Shown piece after piece: positions 27,584 through 36,997 of a stretch of 64,000 nucleotides of DNA. The number at the start of each line of letters is the position of its first letter. Within the stretch, counting starts at the first letter, position 1. The stretch comes from Haloferax mucosum ATCC BAA-1512 (GTDB lineage: Archaea > Halobacteriota > Halobacteria > Halobacteriales > Haloferacaceae), in contig NZ_AOLN01000018.1 of NCBI RefSeq assembly GCF_000337815.1, positions 62,001 to 126,000 of the forward strand, given 5' to 3'. Below the pieces are notes generated by a model. That model was not told the origin of the DNA. It saw only the letters and a list, made by a program, of their open reading frames with translations, and searched no databases. The position numbers and the translations under genes are program-made.

Positions 27584-28363
27584 CTACGAGATGAGTCGGT
27601 AGACGTCGCCGAGTCCGTCGAGCACGTGGTCCGGTTCGTACTCGCTTCGGGCCAGCGCCGCGTCGTCGGTCACGCCGGTTCGAACCACCGCGGTCTCCAT
27701 GCCGGCGGCGAGACCGAATGCGATGTCCGTATCGAGCCTGTCGCCGACGATGAGCACGTCTTCCGGTGGGAGTCCGAGACGGTCGAGCACGTACTCGCGG
27801 GCGACCGACGACGGCTTCCCGAGAATCGCATCCGGGTCGCGCTCGGCGACGCCCGCGACGGCGTTGATAATCGCGCCGGAGCCGGGAATGTCGCCGTCGG
27901 CGGCGGGGATGAGAATGTCCGGGTCGGTCCCGTAGAAGGCGGCACCGTCTCGGAGCGCGACACCGGCGTCCCGAAGGTCGTCGTAGTCGAACTCCCTGTC
28001 GATGGCGACGACGACGACTTCGGGGTCGTCGTGCGCGCCGACGAGTTCGAGACCCGCCGCACTGAGCTGGTCGCACAGGCCGGATTCGCCGATACAAAAG
28101 GTTCGCGCTCCGGGGTGGCGGTCGGCGAGATACGCCGTCGTCGTCGTGCCGGACGTGACGATTTCGTCGGCAGACGCGTCGATGCCAGCACGGCCGAGGC
28201 GCGCTTCGTACCGTTTGGGCGCTTTCGTTGGGTTGTTCGAAACGAACAGGCGGTCAAGCCCGGCGGCGTCGATAGCCGCGAGACCGTCGAGCGCGCCGGG
28301 AATCGCTTCGTCACCACGAACGACCGTTCCGTCCACGTCGAGGACGACTCCTCGGTATTCCAT
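27584..28363 (-). CDS. HAD-IIA family sugar phosphatase (NagD-like)
   Basis: 259 residues. Motif I is [10 protein letters not shown] at residues 8-17, motif II is [10 protein letters not shown] near residue 44, and motif III/IV is GKPSS followed by [15 protein letters not shown] near residue 205. The C2B cap between motifs II and III is of the NagD type, so it dephosphorylates small sugar or glycol phosphates. The start at 28363 gives [12 protein letters not shown]. It is divergent from the small membrane protein next to it. Confidence 0.93.
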   Translation of the reverse strand: MEYRGVVLDVDGTVVRGDEAIPGALDGLAAIDAAGLDRLFVSNNPTKAPKRYEARLGRAGIDASADEIVTSGTTTTAYLADRHPGARTFCIGESGLCDQLSAAGLELVGAHDDPEVVVVAIDREFDYDDLRDAGVALRDGAAFYGTDPDILIPAADGDIPGSGAIINAVAGVAERDPDAILGKPSSVAREYVLDRLGLPPEDVLIVGDRLDTDIAFGLAAGMETAVVRTGVTDDAALARSEYEPDHVLDGLGDVYRLIS

Positions 28364-28441
28364 CGTCTTCGGTAGGGAGCCGCCCCTGTTGAACGTTCGC
28401 CCGAGAGAACAATTATGGTATTTCATATCATATGTCACGGC

Positions 28442-28699
28442 ATGGGTGTCTCTGCAAAACAGCTGGTTGGGTGGCTTCGCGGTCCCGCGACCGGAAACAG
28501 CGCGATGGGAGTCTACGGGTTGCTGATGGCGATTGTCGCGCTGTTACTGACGTACACCATCGTCGCCACGCTCTCGGTCGTCGTGCCGCTACTTTCGACG
28601 ACGGTTATCGTTCTCACGATGATCACCGTCTGGGTCGTCACGTGGGCGCTTCTCGATATTATTGCGAGTCGTACGCTCCGCGAGTCGGAATCGTCGTAA
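28442..28699 (+). CDS. Small two-helix membrane protein
   Basis: 85 residues with two long hydrophobic segments (about 23-45 and 49-72) and a charged C-terminus (SRTLRESESS). I see no enzyme motif. It starts 78 bases from the divergent HAD gene, and an AT-rich run (28405-28438) sits in between as a likely shared promoter region. The family is unknown to me. Confidence 0.7.
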   Translation: MGVSAKQLVGWLRGPATGNSAMGVYGLLMAIVALLLTYTIVATLSVVVPLLSTTVIVLTMITVWVVTWALLDIIASRTLRESESS

Positions 28700-28820
28700 C
28701 GCGGATTCGACCGGTACTGACGGCGCTCCCAAGAGCCGTGCTACCGGGGGGTACGTTCGGGTATCGGCGGTGGCGTCTGAGAACCAAAGAACGATATGCG
28801 CGTCACCCTACTCGTCTACC

Positions 28821-29606
28821 GTGACGAATACGCAGCTGACACTCGTCCAAATCGACAACTACGGGCCGTGGACGGTCACTCCGGACCCGCGACGGGAGAT
28901 GGACCTTCAGACGCTCCAATCGCGGCTCTTCGCCGACTTGGCCCAGTTCGTCGGGTCTCGTGACGGGTACGTCTTTTTCACCCGCTTCGACAACATGGTC
29001 GCGGTCACGAATGGACTCGACCGCGAAGACCACGAACTACTGCAGGAATCCATCGCCAACCGATACCCGGTGACGCTCAGCCTCGGTATCGGGACCGACC
29101 GCTCGCCCGCGGTCGCGCTCGAACGCGCGACCAACGGCGTCCAACGCGCCGGGAGCGCACAGGACGGGGACCGCCGAGAAGTCCTCTCGGGAGAGACGCT
29201 CGACGAAGCCGACCGGTCCGACAGCGACCTCCAAATCGCACACTTCGACGTGAACGACGCCACCGGCAAGTACACAGACCGCCTCAACGAGTTCGACACG
29301 TTCATCCAAATCGAACAGGGCTACGCGTCGCTCATGCAGTATCTCCGCGAGGAACACGGCGCACTGTCGTTTTTCGTCGGCGGCGACAACATCATCTCCG
29401 TCATGCCCGAGCTCTCGGAGACGCAGTACCGCGCCGCCATCGACCACGTCGAAACCGACGCGGACGTCGAGCTCAAAGTCGGCGTCGGCACGGCCTCGAA
29501 CGCGCACGAAGCCGGCTTCGCCGCCAAACACGCGCTCGAAGACTGCCGCCACCGCGGGACGACAGTCGAATTTGCGGACGCATCCGTCGAGACCGCAGAC
29601 GACTGA
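28821..29606 (+). CDS. arfA: GTP cyclohydrolase IIa (archaeal, formylaminopyrimidine-forming)
   Basis: 261 residues. This archaeal enzyme opens GTP to a formamidopyrimidine nucleotide, the first step toward riboflavin and F420. The sequence has the family start LVQIDNYGPWT near residue 6, FFTRFDNM near residue 52, a duplicated GGDEF-like fold, and FVGGDNIISVMP near residue 188. The start is a GTG at 28821, which gives the conserved N-terminus; no ATG is near. The next three genes follow with gaps of 3, 6 and 1 bases, so it heads a tight operon. Confidence 0.93.
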   Translation: MTNTQLTLVQIDNYGPWTVTPDPRREMDLQTLQSRLFADLAQFVGSRDGYVFFTRFDNMVAVTNGLDREDHELLQESIANRYPVTLSLGIGTDRSPAVALERATNGVQRAGSAQDGDRREVLSGETLDEADRSDSDLQIAHFDVNDATGKYTDRLNEFDTFIQIEQGYASLMQYLREEHGALSFFVGGDNIISVMPELSETQYRAAIDHVETDADVELKVGVGTASNAHEAGFAAKHALEDCRHRGTTVEFADASVETADD

Positions 29607-29609
29607 ACG

Positions 29610-30608
29610 ATGAAGGGACGTGCGGTCTACTTCGTCGCCCCAGAACGCATCGACGTACGCGACCGCGATGTTCCGACTCCCGGACCCGACGAGGTCCGCG
29701 TCCGAACGCAGACCTCCGCCGTAAGTTCCGGGACCGAACGACTCGTCTACCGTGGCGAGGCTCCCACCGACCTCCCCGCAGACGAATCTATCGCCGCGCT
29801 CGAAGGCGACCTGTCGTTTCCGCTTCGATACGGCTACGCCGCCGTCGGTACGGTCGAAGCCGTCGGCGACGACGTCTCGTCGTCACTTCTCGGCCGACGC
29901 GTCTTCTCGTTCAACCCTCACGAGAGCCACTTTCTCGCCTCGCCGGGCGAACTCATTCAGATTCCGGACGACGTGAGCGATGAACAGGCCGCGCTCTTGC
30001 CGACGATGGAGACGGCGCTCAACTTCGTGATGGACGGTCGCCCGCTCATCGGCGAGCACGTCGTCGTCTTCGGGCAGGGTGTCGTTGGTCTCGTGACGAC
30101 CGCGCTCCTCAGCCAGTTTCCACTCGGAAGCCTCACGGCCGTCGATTGCATTCCCGAGCGGCGCGAACTCGCGTTGCGTCTCGGTGCCGACGCGGTCAGC
30201 CATCCGTCGTCGCTCGACGCGCCCGCCGACGGCGCTGACCTCACCTTCGAACTCTCGGGCGACCCGTCCGCGCTCGACGATGCGCTAGCGGTGACGCGAT
30301 ACGACGGCCGCGTTATCGTCGGGTCGTGGTACGGCACGAAGTCCGCGACGTTGGACCTCGGCGGGCGATTCCACCGCTCTCGGATTCGCGTCGAAAGTAG
30401 TCAAGTGAGCACTATCGACCCCGAACTCCGTGGACGGTGGGACACAGAGCGGCGCTTTTCACTCGCGTGGACGCATCTCCGTGACCACTCGTTCGACTCG
30501 CTCATCACACACCGCATCGACGTCGAAGACGCGGCCCGCGCGTACCGACTCCTCGAAGACGACCCTGACGACGCCGTCCAAATCCTCTTTACCTACGCGG
30601 ACGGTTGA
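29610..30608 (+). CDS. Medium-chain dehydrogenase/reductase, apparently without zinc site
   Basis: 332 residues. The GroES-like N-domain contains SSGTERLVYRGEAP near residue 40, and the Rossmann domain the cofactor loop GQGVVGLVTTALL near residue 155. The catalytic zinc ligands of alcohol dehydrogenases (Cys/His-Glu) are not at their usual places, and the only cysteine is near residue 178. The N-terminal motif resembles the BchC-like branch of the family. It lies between arfA and a pterin-synthase-like gene, which suggests a redox step on a GTP-derived metabolite. Confidence 0.87.
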   Translation: MKGRAVYFVAPERIDVRDRDVPTPGPDEVRVRTQTSAVSSGTERLVYRGEAPTDLPADESIAALEGDLSFPLRYGYAAVGTVEAVGDDVSSSLLGRRVFSFNPHESHFLASPGELIQIPDDVSDEQAALLPTMETALNFVMDGRPLIGEHVVVFGQGVVGLVTTALLSQFPLGSLTAVDCIPERRELALRLGADAVSHPSSLDAPADGADLTFELSGDPSALDDALAVTRYDGRVIVGSWYGTKSATLDLGGRFHRSRIRVESSQVSTIDPELRGRWDTERRFSLAWTHLRDHSFDSLITHRIDVEDAARAYRLLEDDPDDAVQILFTYADG

Positions 30609-30614
30609 CAGGTT

Positions 30615-30992
30615 ATGTACCGCGTTTCGGTCAAGCGGGAGCTTATCGCACAACACTATCTCACGGTCCCCAATCCCGGACCTGAAGGTGAACTGCACTC
30701 TCACGCGTTCACCGTCGAAGTCGAACTCGCCGGCCCCGAACTCGACGAACACGGCTATCTCGTCGATATCGACGACGTGAAAGCCGCGTTGGACGCGACG
30801 CTCTCTCGGTACCGCGACGAGACGATGAACGACCTCGTGGAGTTCGCCGGACAGAATCCGAGCGTCGAGCGATTCGCCCGCGAAGTCTGCTCGCAGTTCG
30901 TCGAGGCGGCGAATCTCACGACTCCGACGCGTCTGTCGGTCCGCATTTGGGAAGACGACGTGGCGAGTGCGACCTACGAGACCCCGATTTAA
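30615..30992 (+). CDS. 6-pyruvoyltetrahydropterin synthase/QueD-like enzyme lacking catalytic Cys
   Basis: 125 residues. The T-fold enzyme has its zinc histidines in AQHYL near residue 13 and in LHSHAF near residues 28-31. The normal CxxxHGH motif is changed: the residue four before the first His of HSH is Glu (PEGELHSH), and no cysteine occurs there. Loss of this Cys with an acidic replacement is known in the PTPS-III variants that cleave dihydroneopterin triphosphate-type substrates differently. The glycosyltransferase start follows the stop after one base. Confidence 0.85.
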   Translation: MYRVSVKRELIAQHYLTVPNPGPEGELHSHAFTVEVELAGPELDEHGYLVDIDDVKAALDATLSRYRDETMNDLVEFAGQNPSVERFAREVCSQFVEAANLTTPTRLSVRIWEDDVASATYETPI

Positions 30993-30993
30993 C

Positions 30994-32058
30994 GTGCAGG
31001 TCGGTCTCGTCGTCTACGGCCCGCTCGATGACCGGTCCGGTGGTTACCGGTACGACCTCGAACTCGTTCGCGGTCTGCGCGCCGCCGGTGACGACGTAAC
31101 CGTCATCTCGCTCCCGGAGCGGCCGTACCGACACAGACTCCGCGACAACGTCACCGCACACGCTCGCCTGCGCTCGCTCGACGTGGACGTACTTCTCCAA
31201 GACGAACTGTGTCATCCGTCACTCGTCGCCGTGAATCCACGACTCGACGACGACACGCCGGTCGTCTCGATTGTGCACCACCTCAACTCTCTCGAAAACC
31301 ACAACGCGTGGCGACGGTCGTTCCGGCGAGCGGTCGAAACGCGGTATCTCCGTTCTGTCGATGGGTTCGTGTACAACAGCGAGACCACCAAAGAGACCGT
31401 CGCGGCCGTCACGGACCCCGAACCCAGCGTCGTCGCACACCCAGCGGGCGACCGGTTTTCGGACCATGGGACGCCCGTCGATGACGAGGAAATCCGCGCC
31501 CGCGTCGCTGGCGAGGGACCGTTTCGCGTCGTCGCCGTCGGGAATATCGAACCGCGGAAGAACATCGACGGCTTGCTCCGCGGGCTTTCGCGCGTCAGAG
31601 GCAACTGGCAGTTGACCGTCGTCGGCGCGGTAGTCGATGCCGCGTACGCCGAATCGCTCCGGCAACTCGCCGCCGAACTTGGGGTTACCAGTCGCGTGAC
31701 GTTCACCGGCCGACGCTCCGATGCCGAGTTGGCCGCGTCGCTCCGCGAGTCGCACCTGTTCGCACTCCCGTCGCACTACGAGGGGTTCGGTATCGCCGCC
31801 GTGGAGGCGATGGGGTTCGGTCTGCCGGCGCTCGTCTCGTCGGCAGGCGGCGCGAGCGAACTCGTCACGCACCGCGAGAACGGCTTTGTCGTGGACCCGG
31901 ACGACCCGTCAGCGATTACCGACGCCGTGTCGCCGCTCTGCCGAGACCGGCAGTTGCTCGTGCCGCTTTCGCTCGCGGCCCGCGACCGGTTCGTTGGTCA
32001 CACGACGTGGGACGAGACAACAGAGGCAGTACGCGAGTTCCTGCTCGGACTCGTCTGA
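30994..32058 (+). CDS. GT4 family glycosyltransferase
   Basis: 354 residues from a GTG start that lies one base after the preceding stop. The GT-B fold has YNSETTKETV near residue 125, VGNIEPRKNIDGLLRG near residue 185 and the donor-binding ALPSHYEGFGIAAVEAMGFGLP near residue 255 with the EX7E motif. Such retaining enzymes use NDP-sugars. It is the last gene of the arfA operon, so its acceptor may be the product of the pterin-related steps upstream rather than a cell-surface polymer. No membrane segment is present. Confidence 0.88.
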   Translation: MQVGLVVYGPLDDRSGGYRYDLELVRGLRAAGDDVTVISLPERPYRHRLRDNVTAHARLRSLDVDVLLQDELCHPSLVAVNPRLDDDTPVVSIVHHLNSLENHNAWRRSFRRAVETRYLRSVDGFVYNSETTKETVAAVTDPEPSVVAHPAGDRFSDHGTPVDDEEIRARVAGEGPFRVVAVGNIEPRKNIDGLLRGLSRVRGNWQLTVVGAVVDAAYAESLRQLAAELGVTSRVTFTGRRSDAELAASLRESHLFALPSHYEGFGIAAVEAMGFGLPALVSSAGGASELVTHRENGFVVDPDDPSAITDAVSPLCRDRQLLVPLSLAARDRFVGHTTWDETTEAVREFLLGLV

Positions 32059-32117
32059 GTGCGTCCCGCTTCGGCTCGCACGCCACGCGGTTCGTATTCA
32101 ATCACTCAGTCAATCAC

Positions 32118-33398
32118 TCAGTCGCCGCTGACGGGCATCGGCGTCACCGTCTCGACGACCTGTGTGACCACCAAGTACAGTCCAATCGAACCAAGCACCG
32201 TGGCGGCGACGAACGGGACGGCGAAACCGAAGCCGACGAGAATCCCCGAGAACAGCGTCCCGAAGGCGATTCCGAGACCGAACCCCATCGTCAATACCGA
32301 GAGGGTCGACCCCGACTGCCCCTCTTTTGCGAGGTCACCGGCGAGTGCGAGCGACGGCGCGAAGACGGCGGCGACGGCGACGCCCTGCAGGAAGCGCGCG
32401 AGTATCATCAGCTCTGACGACAGGATGTACCCCTGTGCGAGCGTCGTCGGCAACAACAAAAGAAAGCCGCCGATCAAGAACGGTTGTCTCCCGTACCGGT
32501 CGCTCAAACGGCCAATCGGATATTGGAAGACGACGTTGGCGAGGACCGTCGCGCCGAACTGGACCGAAAACAGGAACGTCCCCTGGTCGAGTCGCTCGTT
32601 GATGACGTTAGCGAGCGGCGCGTACATGGCGATGCTCAGCGCCATCACGATGGTAGCGAGACCGAGCGCGAACACCGGGTCTAAGCCCGGTCCATCGGCG
32701 TTCCGAATCGTTATCGAGATGTCGTCCGCCGCTTCGCTTTCGGTTCGCTCCGGGTCCTCGATGAGCAGGGCGACGAGTACGAAACTGATAACCGCGCCAG
32801 CGACCGCGACGAGGAAGGCGGCGTCGAATCCGGTGATGTCGATGCCGCCGAGCGTGTACGGTCCAGCGGTGACGACGACGCCCGCAACGAGCGGGCCGGT
32901 TCCAAATCCGAGCAGTCGAAACGTGTTGTACAACCCGAAGTTCCCGCCGCGTTCGTTCTCCGGCGAGAGTTCGTTGACGAGCGCCACCGTCACGGGAATC
33001 GTAAACGCCGCGCCGATTCCCTGGAGCGCGCGCATGACGAGAATCGAGAGGTAGTCGGTGAAAAAGAGGTAGCCGGCGCTTCCGACGGCGACGAGAGCGA
33101 GTCCGAACAGTAAAAACGCGGTTCTGCGGCCGGTTCGGTCCGACAGCGACCCCGTAAAGGGTTGGCTGAAACTATTGAGAAATCCGAACAGCGACAGCAC
33201 GATGCCGATGAGCAGTTCCGGCGTGAGGGCGAACTCGGTCACGCCGAGCGGAATCGTCGTCCCGACGAACGCCGGAAGCGACACCAGTTGGCTCCCGATG
33301 TACAGCGGCAACACGACGACGAGAAACGAGTTGGCGAGCGCATCGACCATCCGCGCCAACGCGAGCGTCAGAATCCGTGTGTCGAGGGTGAAGCCCAT
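32118..33398 (-). CDS. MFS transporter
   Basis: 426 residues with about 12 hydrophobic segments. The cytoplasmic loop between segments 2 and 3 has the MFS motif GSLSDRTGRR (near residue 70), repeated in the second half as GRLSDRYGRQ (near residue 280). It resembles drug/proton antiporters, but the substrate is unknown. The ATG at 33398 is preferred over two GTG codons just before it. The gene converges on the arfA operon; the 59 bases between carry a short tandem CAATCACTCAGT (two copies). Confidence 0.92.
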   Translation of the reverse strand: MGFTLDTRILTLALARMVDALANSFLVVVLPLYIGSQLVSLPAFVGTTIPLGVTEFALTPELLIGIVLSLFGFLNSFSQPFTGSLSDRTGRRTAFLLFGLALVAVGSAGYLFFTDYLSILVMRALQGIGAAFTIPVTVALVNELSPENERGGNFGLYNTFRLLGFGTGPLVAGVVVTAGPYTLGGIDITGFDAAFLVAVAGAVISFVLVALLIEDPERTESEAADDISITIRNADGPGLDPVFALGLATIVMALSIAMYAPLANVINERLDQGTFLFSVQFGATVLANVVFQYPIGRLSDRYGRQPFLIGGFLLLLPTTLAQGYILSSELMILARFLQGVAVAAVFAPSLALAGDLAKEGQSGSTLSVLTMGFGLGIAFGTLFSGILVGFGFAVPFVAATVLGSIGLYLVVTQVVETVTPMPVSGD

Positions 33399-33479
33399 CA
33401 CCACCCGGTACGGACCTCCGTTCCATCAATCTACCCGACGGCAGACCCGAGTGACCCGGCAGACCCGAGAGACTCACCG

Positions 33480-33965
33480 TCAGTCGCGGTCTGTTCGTAC
33501 CCACTCTTGGAGCGTGAACCGCTCGTAGGGCGTCTCAGATTCGAGTTGCCAGTCGGCCGTGCTCCACGCCGGATAGTACGTGTCGCCATCGTACTCGCCG
33601 GGAACGCGGCTCAGGACCATCCGGTCGAGATGCGGTTGGAAGAGTTCGTAAATCGCCGCGCCGCCGATGACGTAGGCCGTCTCGGCACCCAGCGATTCCG
33701 CGAGTTCGATTGCCTCTTCGACGTTTCTCGCGTGGTGAGCAGTGACGACGTCGAACTCCTGTTCGCTCCGACTCAGGACGATTTGGTCGCTCCCGGGCAG
33801 GTCGTCGAGCATCGACTCGAACGTCCGACGGCCGAGGATGACTGGGTCGTCTGCGATTCGCGCGCGGTACTGTTTTTTGTCCTCGGGGATGCTCGGCCAC
33901 GGCAGTTCGCCATCGCGTCCGATGGTGTGGTTCTCGGCGAGCGCGGCGACTGAGACGAGTTCCAT
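33480..33965 (-). CDS. folA: Dihydrofolate reductase
   Basis: 161 residues. The enzyme reduces dihydrofolate to tetrahydrofolate with NADPH. The N-terminus [21 protein letters not shown] contains the substrate-loop motif, [10 protein letters not shown] near residue 43 binds cofactor, and [12 protein letters not shown] near residue 100 is the conserved Gly-Gly motif. Haloarchaea often carry two DHFRs; I believe this corresponds to the hdrA-type gene in Haloferax. It is transcribed in the same direction as the MFS gene (81-base gap). Confidence 0.94.
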   Translation of the reverse strand: MELVSVAALAENHTIGRDGELPWPSIPEDKKQYRARIADDPVILGRRTFESMLDDLPGSDQIVLSRSEQEFDVVTAHHARNVEEAIELAESLGAETAYVIGGAAIYELFQPHLDRMVLSRVPGEYDGDTYYPAWSTADWQLESETPYERFTLQEWVRTDRD

Positions 33966-34161
33966 GACGATTTCACTCGGGCCGTCCGACAAAAACCGTT
34001 GTGCTGTCGTTGTCGCGGGTAACGACCTTCGGTGTCTCCGCGTCAGGGACCAAGTCGGGACTGAGCTTGAAACGGTTTTCAGTCACACATCTGTCTTTTA
34101 TTAATTATTTAAACAGTAGTTATATGTAGTCCGTAGCTAGTCAGAAGTCAATAGCGACAAC

Positions 34162-34635
34162 ATGTCTACTCTCGTTCTCGATTATCCCCCGGACAGTGCC
34201 CGGATTCTCGTGAAAACAGCCTTCGAACTGACAGACGGTATCCAGACGTATCACGACGCTGGAGTACAAATAACCGGTAAAACCGGCGGTGGTCTTTCCA
34301 GTTACGGTGAGGTACTCACCGTCGAGATTCCGGAGCAACAGCCGAGCGCCGAACAGACGACTCTCAGCGTCCGCGCACGCCGCGAAGTGTCTGTCAACGT
34401 CACCGCACAGCCGGAACGGTACAAAGAGCGGTATCTCGAAACCCTCAACGACTTTCGGGGCCAGTCCATAGAGCGCATCTTCGAGTCGGCGGGCCGACAT
34501 CTCGCCGCGAACGGAAGCAAAGAGGTGATTTCGGAACGTGCGCAAGCCGACGGGACCAGCAAACTCACGCTGGTCGTCCTCGCAATGGTGGTTCTCTCCC
34601 TGTTTACGGTCTTCTTGCCGTTGGTACTGCTATGA
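34162..34635 (+). CDS. Hypothetical tail-anchored protein
   Basis: 157 residues. The soluble part (about 1-130) looks like one small alpha/beta domain with several beta strands (AGVQITGKTGGGLSSYGEVLTVEI; TTLSVRARRE) followed by a helix, and the last 20 residues (LTLVVLAMVVLSLFTVFLPLVLL) form a C-terminal membrane anchor with a very short tail. I do not recognise the domain. It is the first of three genes with 4-base overlaps, so all three are probably translated together. Its upstream region has an AT-rich stretch (34098-34130) with a good TATA-like run. Confidence 0.7.
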   Translation: MSTLVLDYPPDSARILVKTAFELTDGIQTYHDAGVQITGKTGGGLSSYGEVLTVEIPEQQPSAEQTTLSVRARREVSVNVTAQPERYKERYLETLNDFRGQSIERIFESAGRHLAANGSKEVISERAQADGTSKLTLVVLAMVVLSLFTVFLPLVLL

Positions 34636-35474
34636 GTGCCGGACGAACAGTCAGCATCGTGGTACTCGCTATCGGCGGCTTGCTGTTGCTCGCGGGACTC
34701 AGCATGCCGGCGACGCAGACCCAGACCGCACAGACCTGCGTGGATTCGGCACTCGGCTACGGGCAGAGTTGCGTCGAGTCGAGCTATCGAGCGCCGACCG
34801 CGAAAGGACCGGTTCTCGGCGGAGCTGTCACTCTCATGTTTGTCGGAGGGATTCTCTGGGTGGCGAGCAGTCGCGGTGGCTCGCAGACTACGCAATCGCA
34901 ACCGTCACAACCCACTCAATCATCCCAGCCAGCACGACAACCCCAACCGTCGCAAGCCGCCCAACTGTCGCAGTCATCCCAACCCGGCAGTACGACGGCC
35001 AACACGAACGAGCGCAAACAATCAGACGAACTGACACAGCACGTCGAGATGGATACTCGAACGGATTCGACGGGTGACCACGGTCCCAACACGTTGCTCG
35101 GTCAGGTCGAAGCACACCGCCGCCACAACCGCGACTCGGATGCGACTTCTGATTCGACGGGAACGGATACCGAGTCGTCGAAGGCGACGTCCGACTCTCT
35201 CCCGAACGGATTCCAACAAGCCTCCTCGAAAGTGGACACCGCCACGACGGAGACGACGAACGTGACTGTATCCGGTGTCGGGACGGCCGCCGGAATCAGT
35301 GCCGTCGGCGGGCTCGTCATCTCGAGCGTGCTCGCCGCCTTCGTCGGGAGCCTTTCGGGAGCGGCCGCGTGGCTCACCTACCTACTGGGTGGGCTTGCCT
35401 CCGTGGCCGTCTGGCACCGGTACAGTAGCGATTCCGAATTAGACTCAGTCTCACCCAGCGAGGAAGACCGATGA
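34632..35474 (+). CDS. Hypothetical membrane protein with Ser/Gln/Pro-rich linker
   Basis: 280 residues. Two hydrophobic segments (about 7-25 and 60-78) flank a short loop with two cysteines (CVDSALGYGQSC) that could form a disulfide outside the cell. A long linker of Ser/Gln/Pro/Thr repeats (SQPSQPTQSSQP and similar) follows at about 85-125, then two more hydrophobic stretches at about 215-255. It overlaps the previous gene by 4 bases and the next by 4, so it is the middle member of an operon. Function unknown. Confidence 0.68.
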   Translation: MSAGRTVSIVVLAIGGLLLLAGLSMPATQTQTAQTCVDSALGYGQSCVESSYRAPTAKGPVLGGAVTLMFVGGILWVASSRGGSQTTQSQPSQPTQSSQPARQPQPSQAAQLSQSSQPGSTTANTNERKQSDELTQHVEMDTRTDSTGDHGPNTLLGQVEAHRRHNRDSDATSDSTGTDTESSKATSDSLPNGFQQASSKVDTATTETTNVTVSGVGTAAGISAVGGLVISSVLAAFVGSLSGAAAWLTYLLGGLASVAVWHRYSSDSELDSVSPSEEDR

Positions 35475-36739
35475 CACGACGACGAACATTCATTCACTAC
35501 GGCGCGGCCGCGCTCGCAAGCTCGATTGCTGGTGTTTCACCACTGAACCCACTTCGCCGTTCACGACAACGCAGTTCAGCGGATTCCACCGATGTGACTC
35601 CCGAGCCGACACCGACGCCGGAACCAACACCGGAGCCGACTCCGGAGCGGTGGCACACCCGTGTCGGCGAACCCAGGTGGTACCCAGTAGGGACTGACGA
35701 GGGCGTTCTCGTCGGCCGTCGAAGAGAGTTCTTCGTTCTCGATTCGAAAGACGGTGCTGTCGTGTGGCGCTACGAGGCCGACGACGAAGTCGCCGACGTC
35801 ACCGTCGAAGATGGGTCCCTGTTCGGTGTCACCGAGGTTGGTGACGTGTTCCGAGTCGCGCTGGATTCCGGCGACGAACTGTGGGAACGCGAGGTTGATG
35901 TCCTTCACTCGCCCGAAATCGCCGTTCACGACGGTTCCGTCTTCGTCGGTGAGTACTCGCTGTACCAACTTCGCGCGGACGACGGCGGCGTAGAACACAC
36001 GTTTGATATCGACGGCGACAGAATCCGGGGAATCACTATCGACGCACAGCACATCTACCTCCCCCGGCACAACGCGCCACTACTGGCGATTTCACGAACG
36101 TCGGGAGAGACGAGGTGGAAGTATCTGGGCGAGCGTCGATATACCAGTCCGGAGATGACGGACGTCTTCACGGCGGGCGACCAAGTCTTCGCAACCAACG
36201 GCCGCAGAAACGTGTACGCGCTGACGGCCGGAAGCGGCGAAAAGCAGTGGGCTATCGAGACCGATGTCGCAGTCTCGGTCGAGACGGTTACCGAAGACAA
36301 CGTTCTCGTGGAAGCGTACGACGACCAGCGCGAGGAAAGCACGTTGTTCGCGTTGGACCGCTCGTCCGGCGAAGAGAACTGGCGGTTCGAGCGTGACGAA
36401 CACACCTTAGGACCGGTCGTGCTCGCCGGTGGACACGCGCTCGTTGAAGCCGCCGACCGAACGGGTACAGTGTTCGCGCTGGACCCCGCGACAGGAGAGA
36501 TACACTGGCAGTTCGAATGTGACGCTTCTCTGTCCGACGCGCCGTTGGTCTTCGACGGAAAGGTGTACCTCGCATCGCAGTCCGGGACGATTCACCGCTT
36601 GGAGCTTTCATCTGGAACCGAGACGCGAAGCTATCAAACGGAGTCGTCAGACAACAACCTCACACACAACTCGGCCGGACTCTACTATTTCGACGGTGCT
36701 GTCGTCTACGGGATTACGAGGTCTCTGAAGCCCGCCTGA
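35471..36739 (+). CDS. Exported PQQ-binding-like beta-propeller protein
   Basis: 422 residues. A Tat-like signal (TRRRTFIHYGAAALASSIAG) is followed by a low-complexity PEPTPTPEPT linker near residue 40, then about seven PQQ-propeller blades (for example VVWRYEAD, GDELWERE, GETRWKYL, GEKQWAIE, GEENWRFE, GEIHWQFE) each ending in a Trp docking motif. It is thus a cell-surface or extracellular propeller rather than an enzyme with a bound PQQ, as no catalytic Asp/Glu is seen. It is the last gene of the three-gene operon, so it may bind or present the membrane protein upstream. Confidence 0.85.
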   Translation: MTRRRTFIHYGAAALASSIAGVSPLNPLRRSRQRSSADSTDVTPEPTPTPEPTPEPTPERWHTRVGEPRWYPVGTDEGVLVGRRREFFVLDSKDGAVVWRYEADDEVADVTVEDGSLFGVTEVGDVFRVALDSGDELWEREVDVLHSPEIAVHDGSVFVGEYSLYQLRADDGGVEHTFDIDGDRIRGITIDAQHIYLPRHNAPLLAISRTSGETRWKYLGERRYTSPEMTDVFTAGDQVFATNGRRNVYALTAGSGEKQWAIETDVAVSVETVTEDNVLVEAYDDQREESTLFALDRSSGEENWRFERDEHTLGPVVLAGGHALVEAADRTGTVFALDPATGEIHWQFECDASLSDAPLVFDGKVYLASQSGTIHRLELSSGTETRSYQTESSDNNLTHNSAGLYYFDGAVVYGITRSLKPA

Positions 36740-36997
36740 CGACGGTATACGTATCCAGAAAACTAGCGTAATCGAGCGTGCCTCTGACGACCGCAAAATG
36801 TAATTCGTTAACGAGTATATTATGTTTTACGTGAGATGAGTTCACTCAGTTCGTGACGCGTAACCTCGGTTCTCGGGAGTAGAACGCTATCAAAGGAGTT
36901 GTCTCCATGTCACGTGGAACACCACGCCCGAAAATACGGAGATAGGGCGACTACCCACACCCTACCGGGTCGAATACAGTCTGCGTGTCGATTTCGT

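Noticed and set aside
32098-32121. CAATCACTCAGT repeated twice at the end of the MFS gene
   Set aside because: Two copies only, and partly within the stop region; too short for a call as a repeat element.
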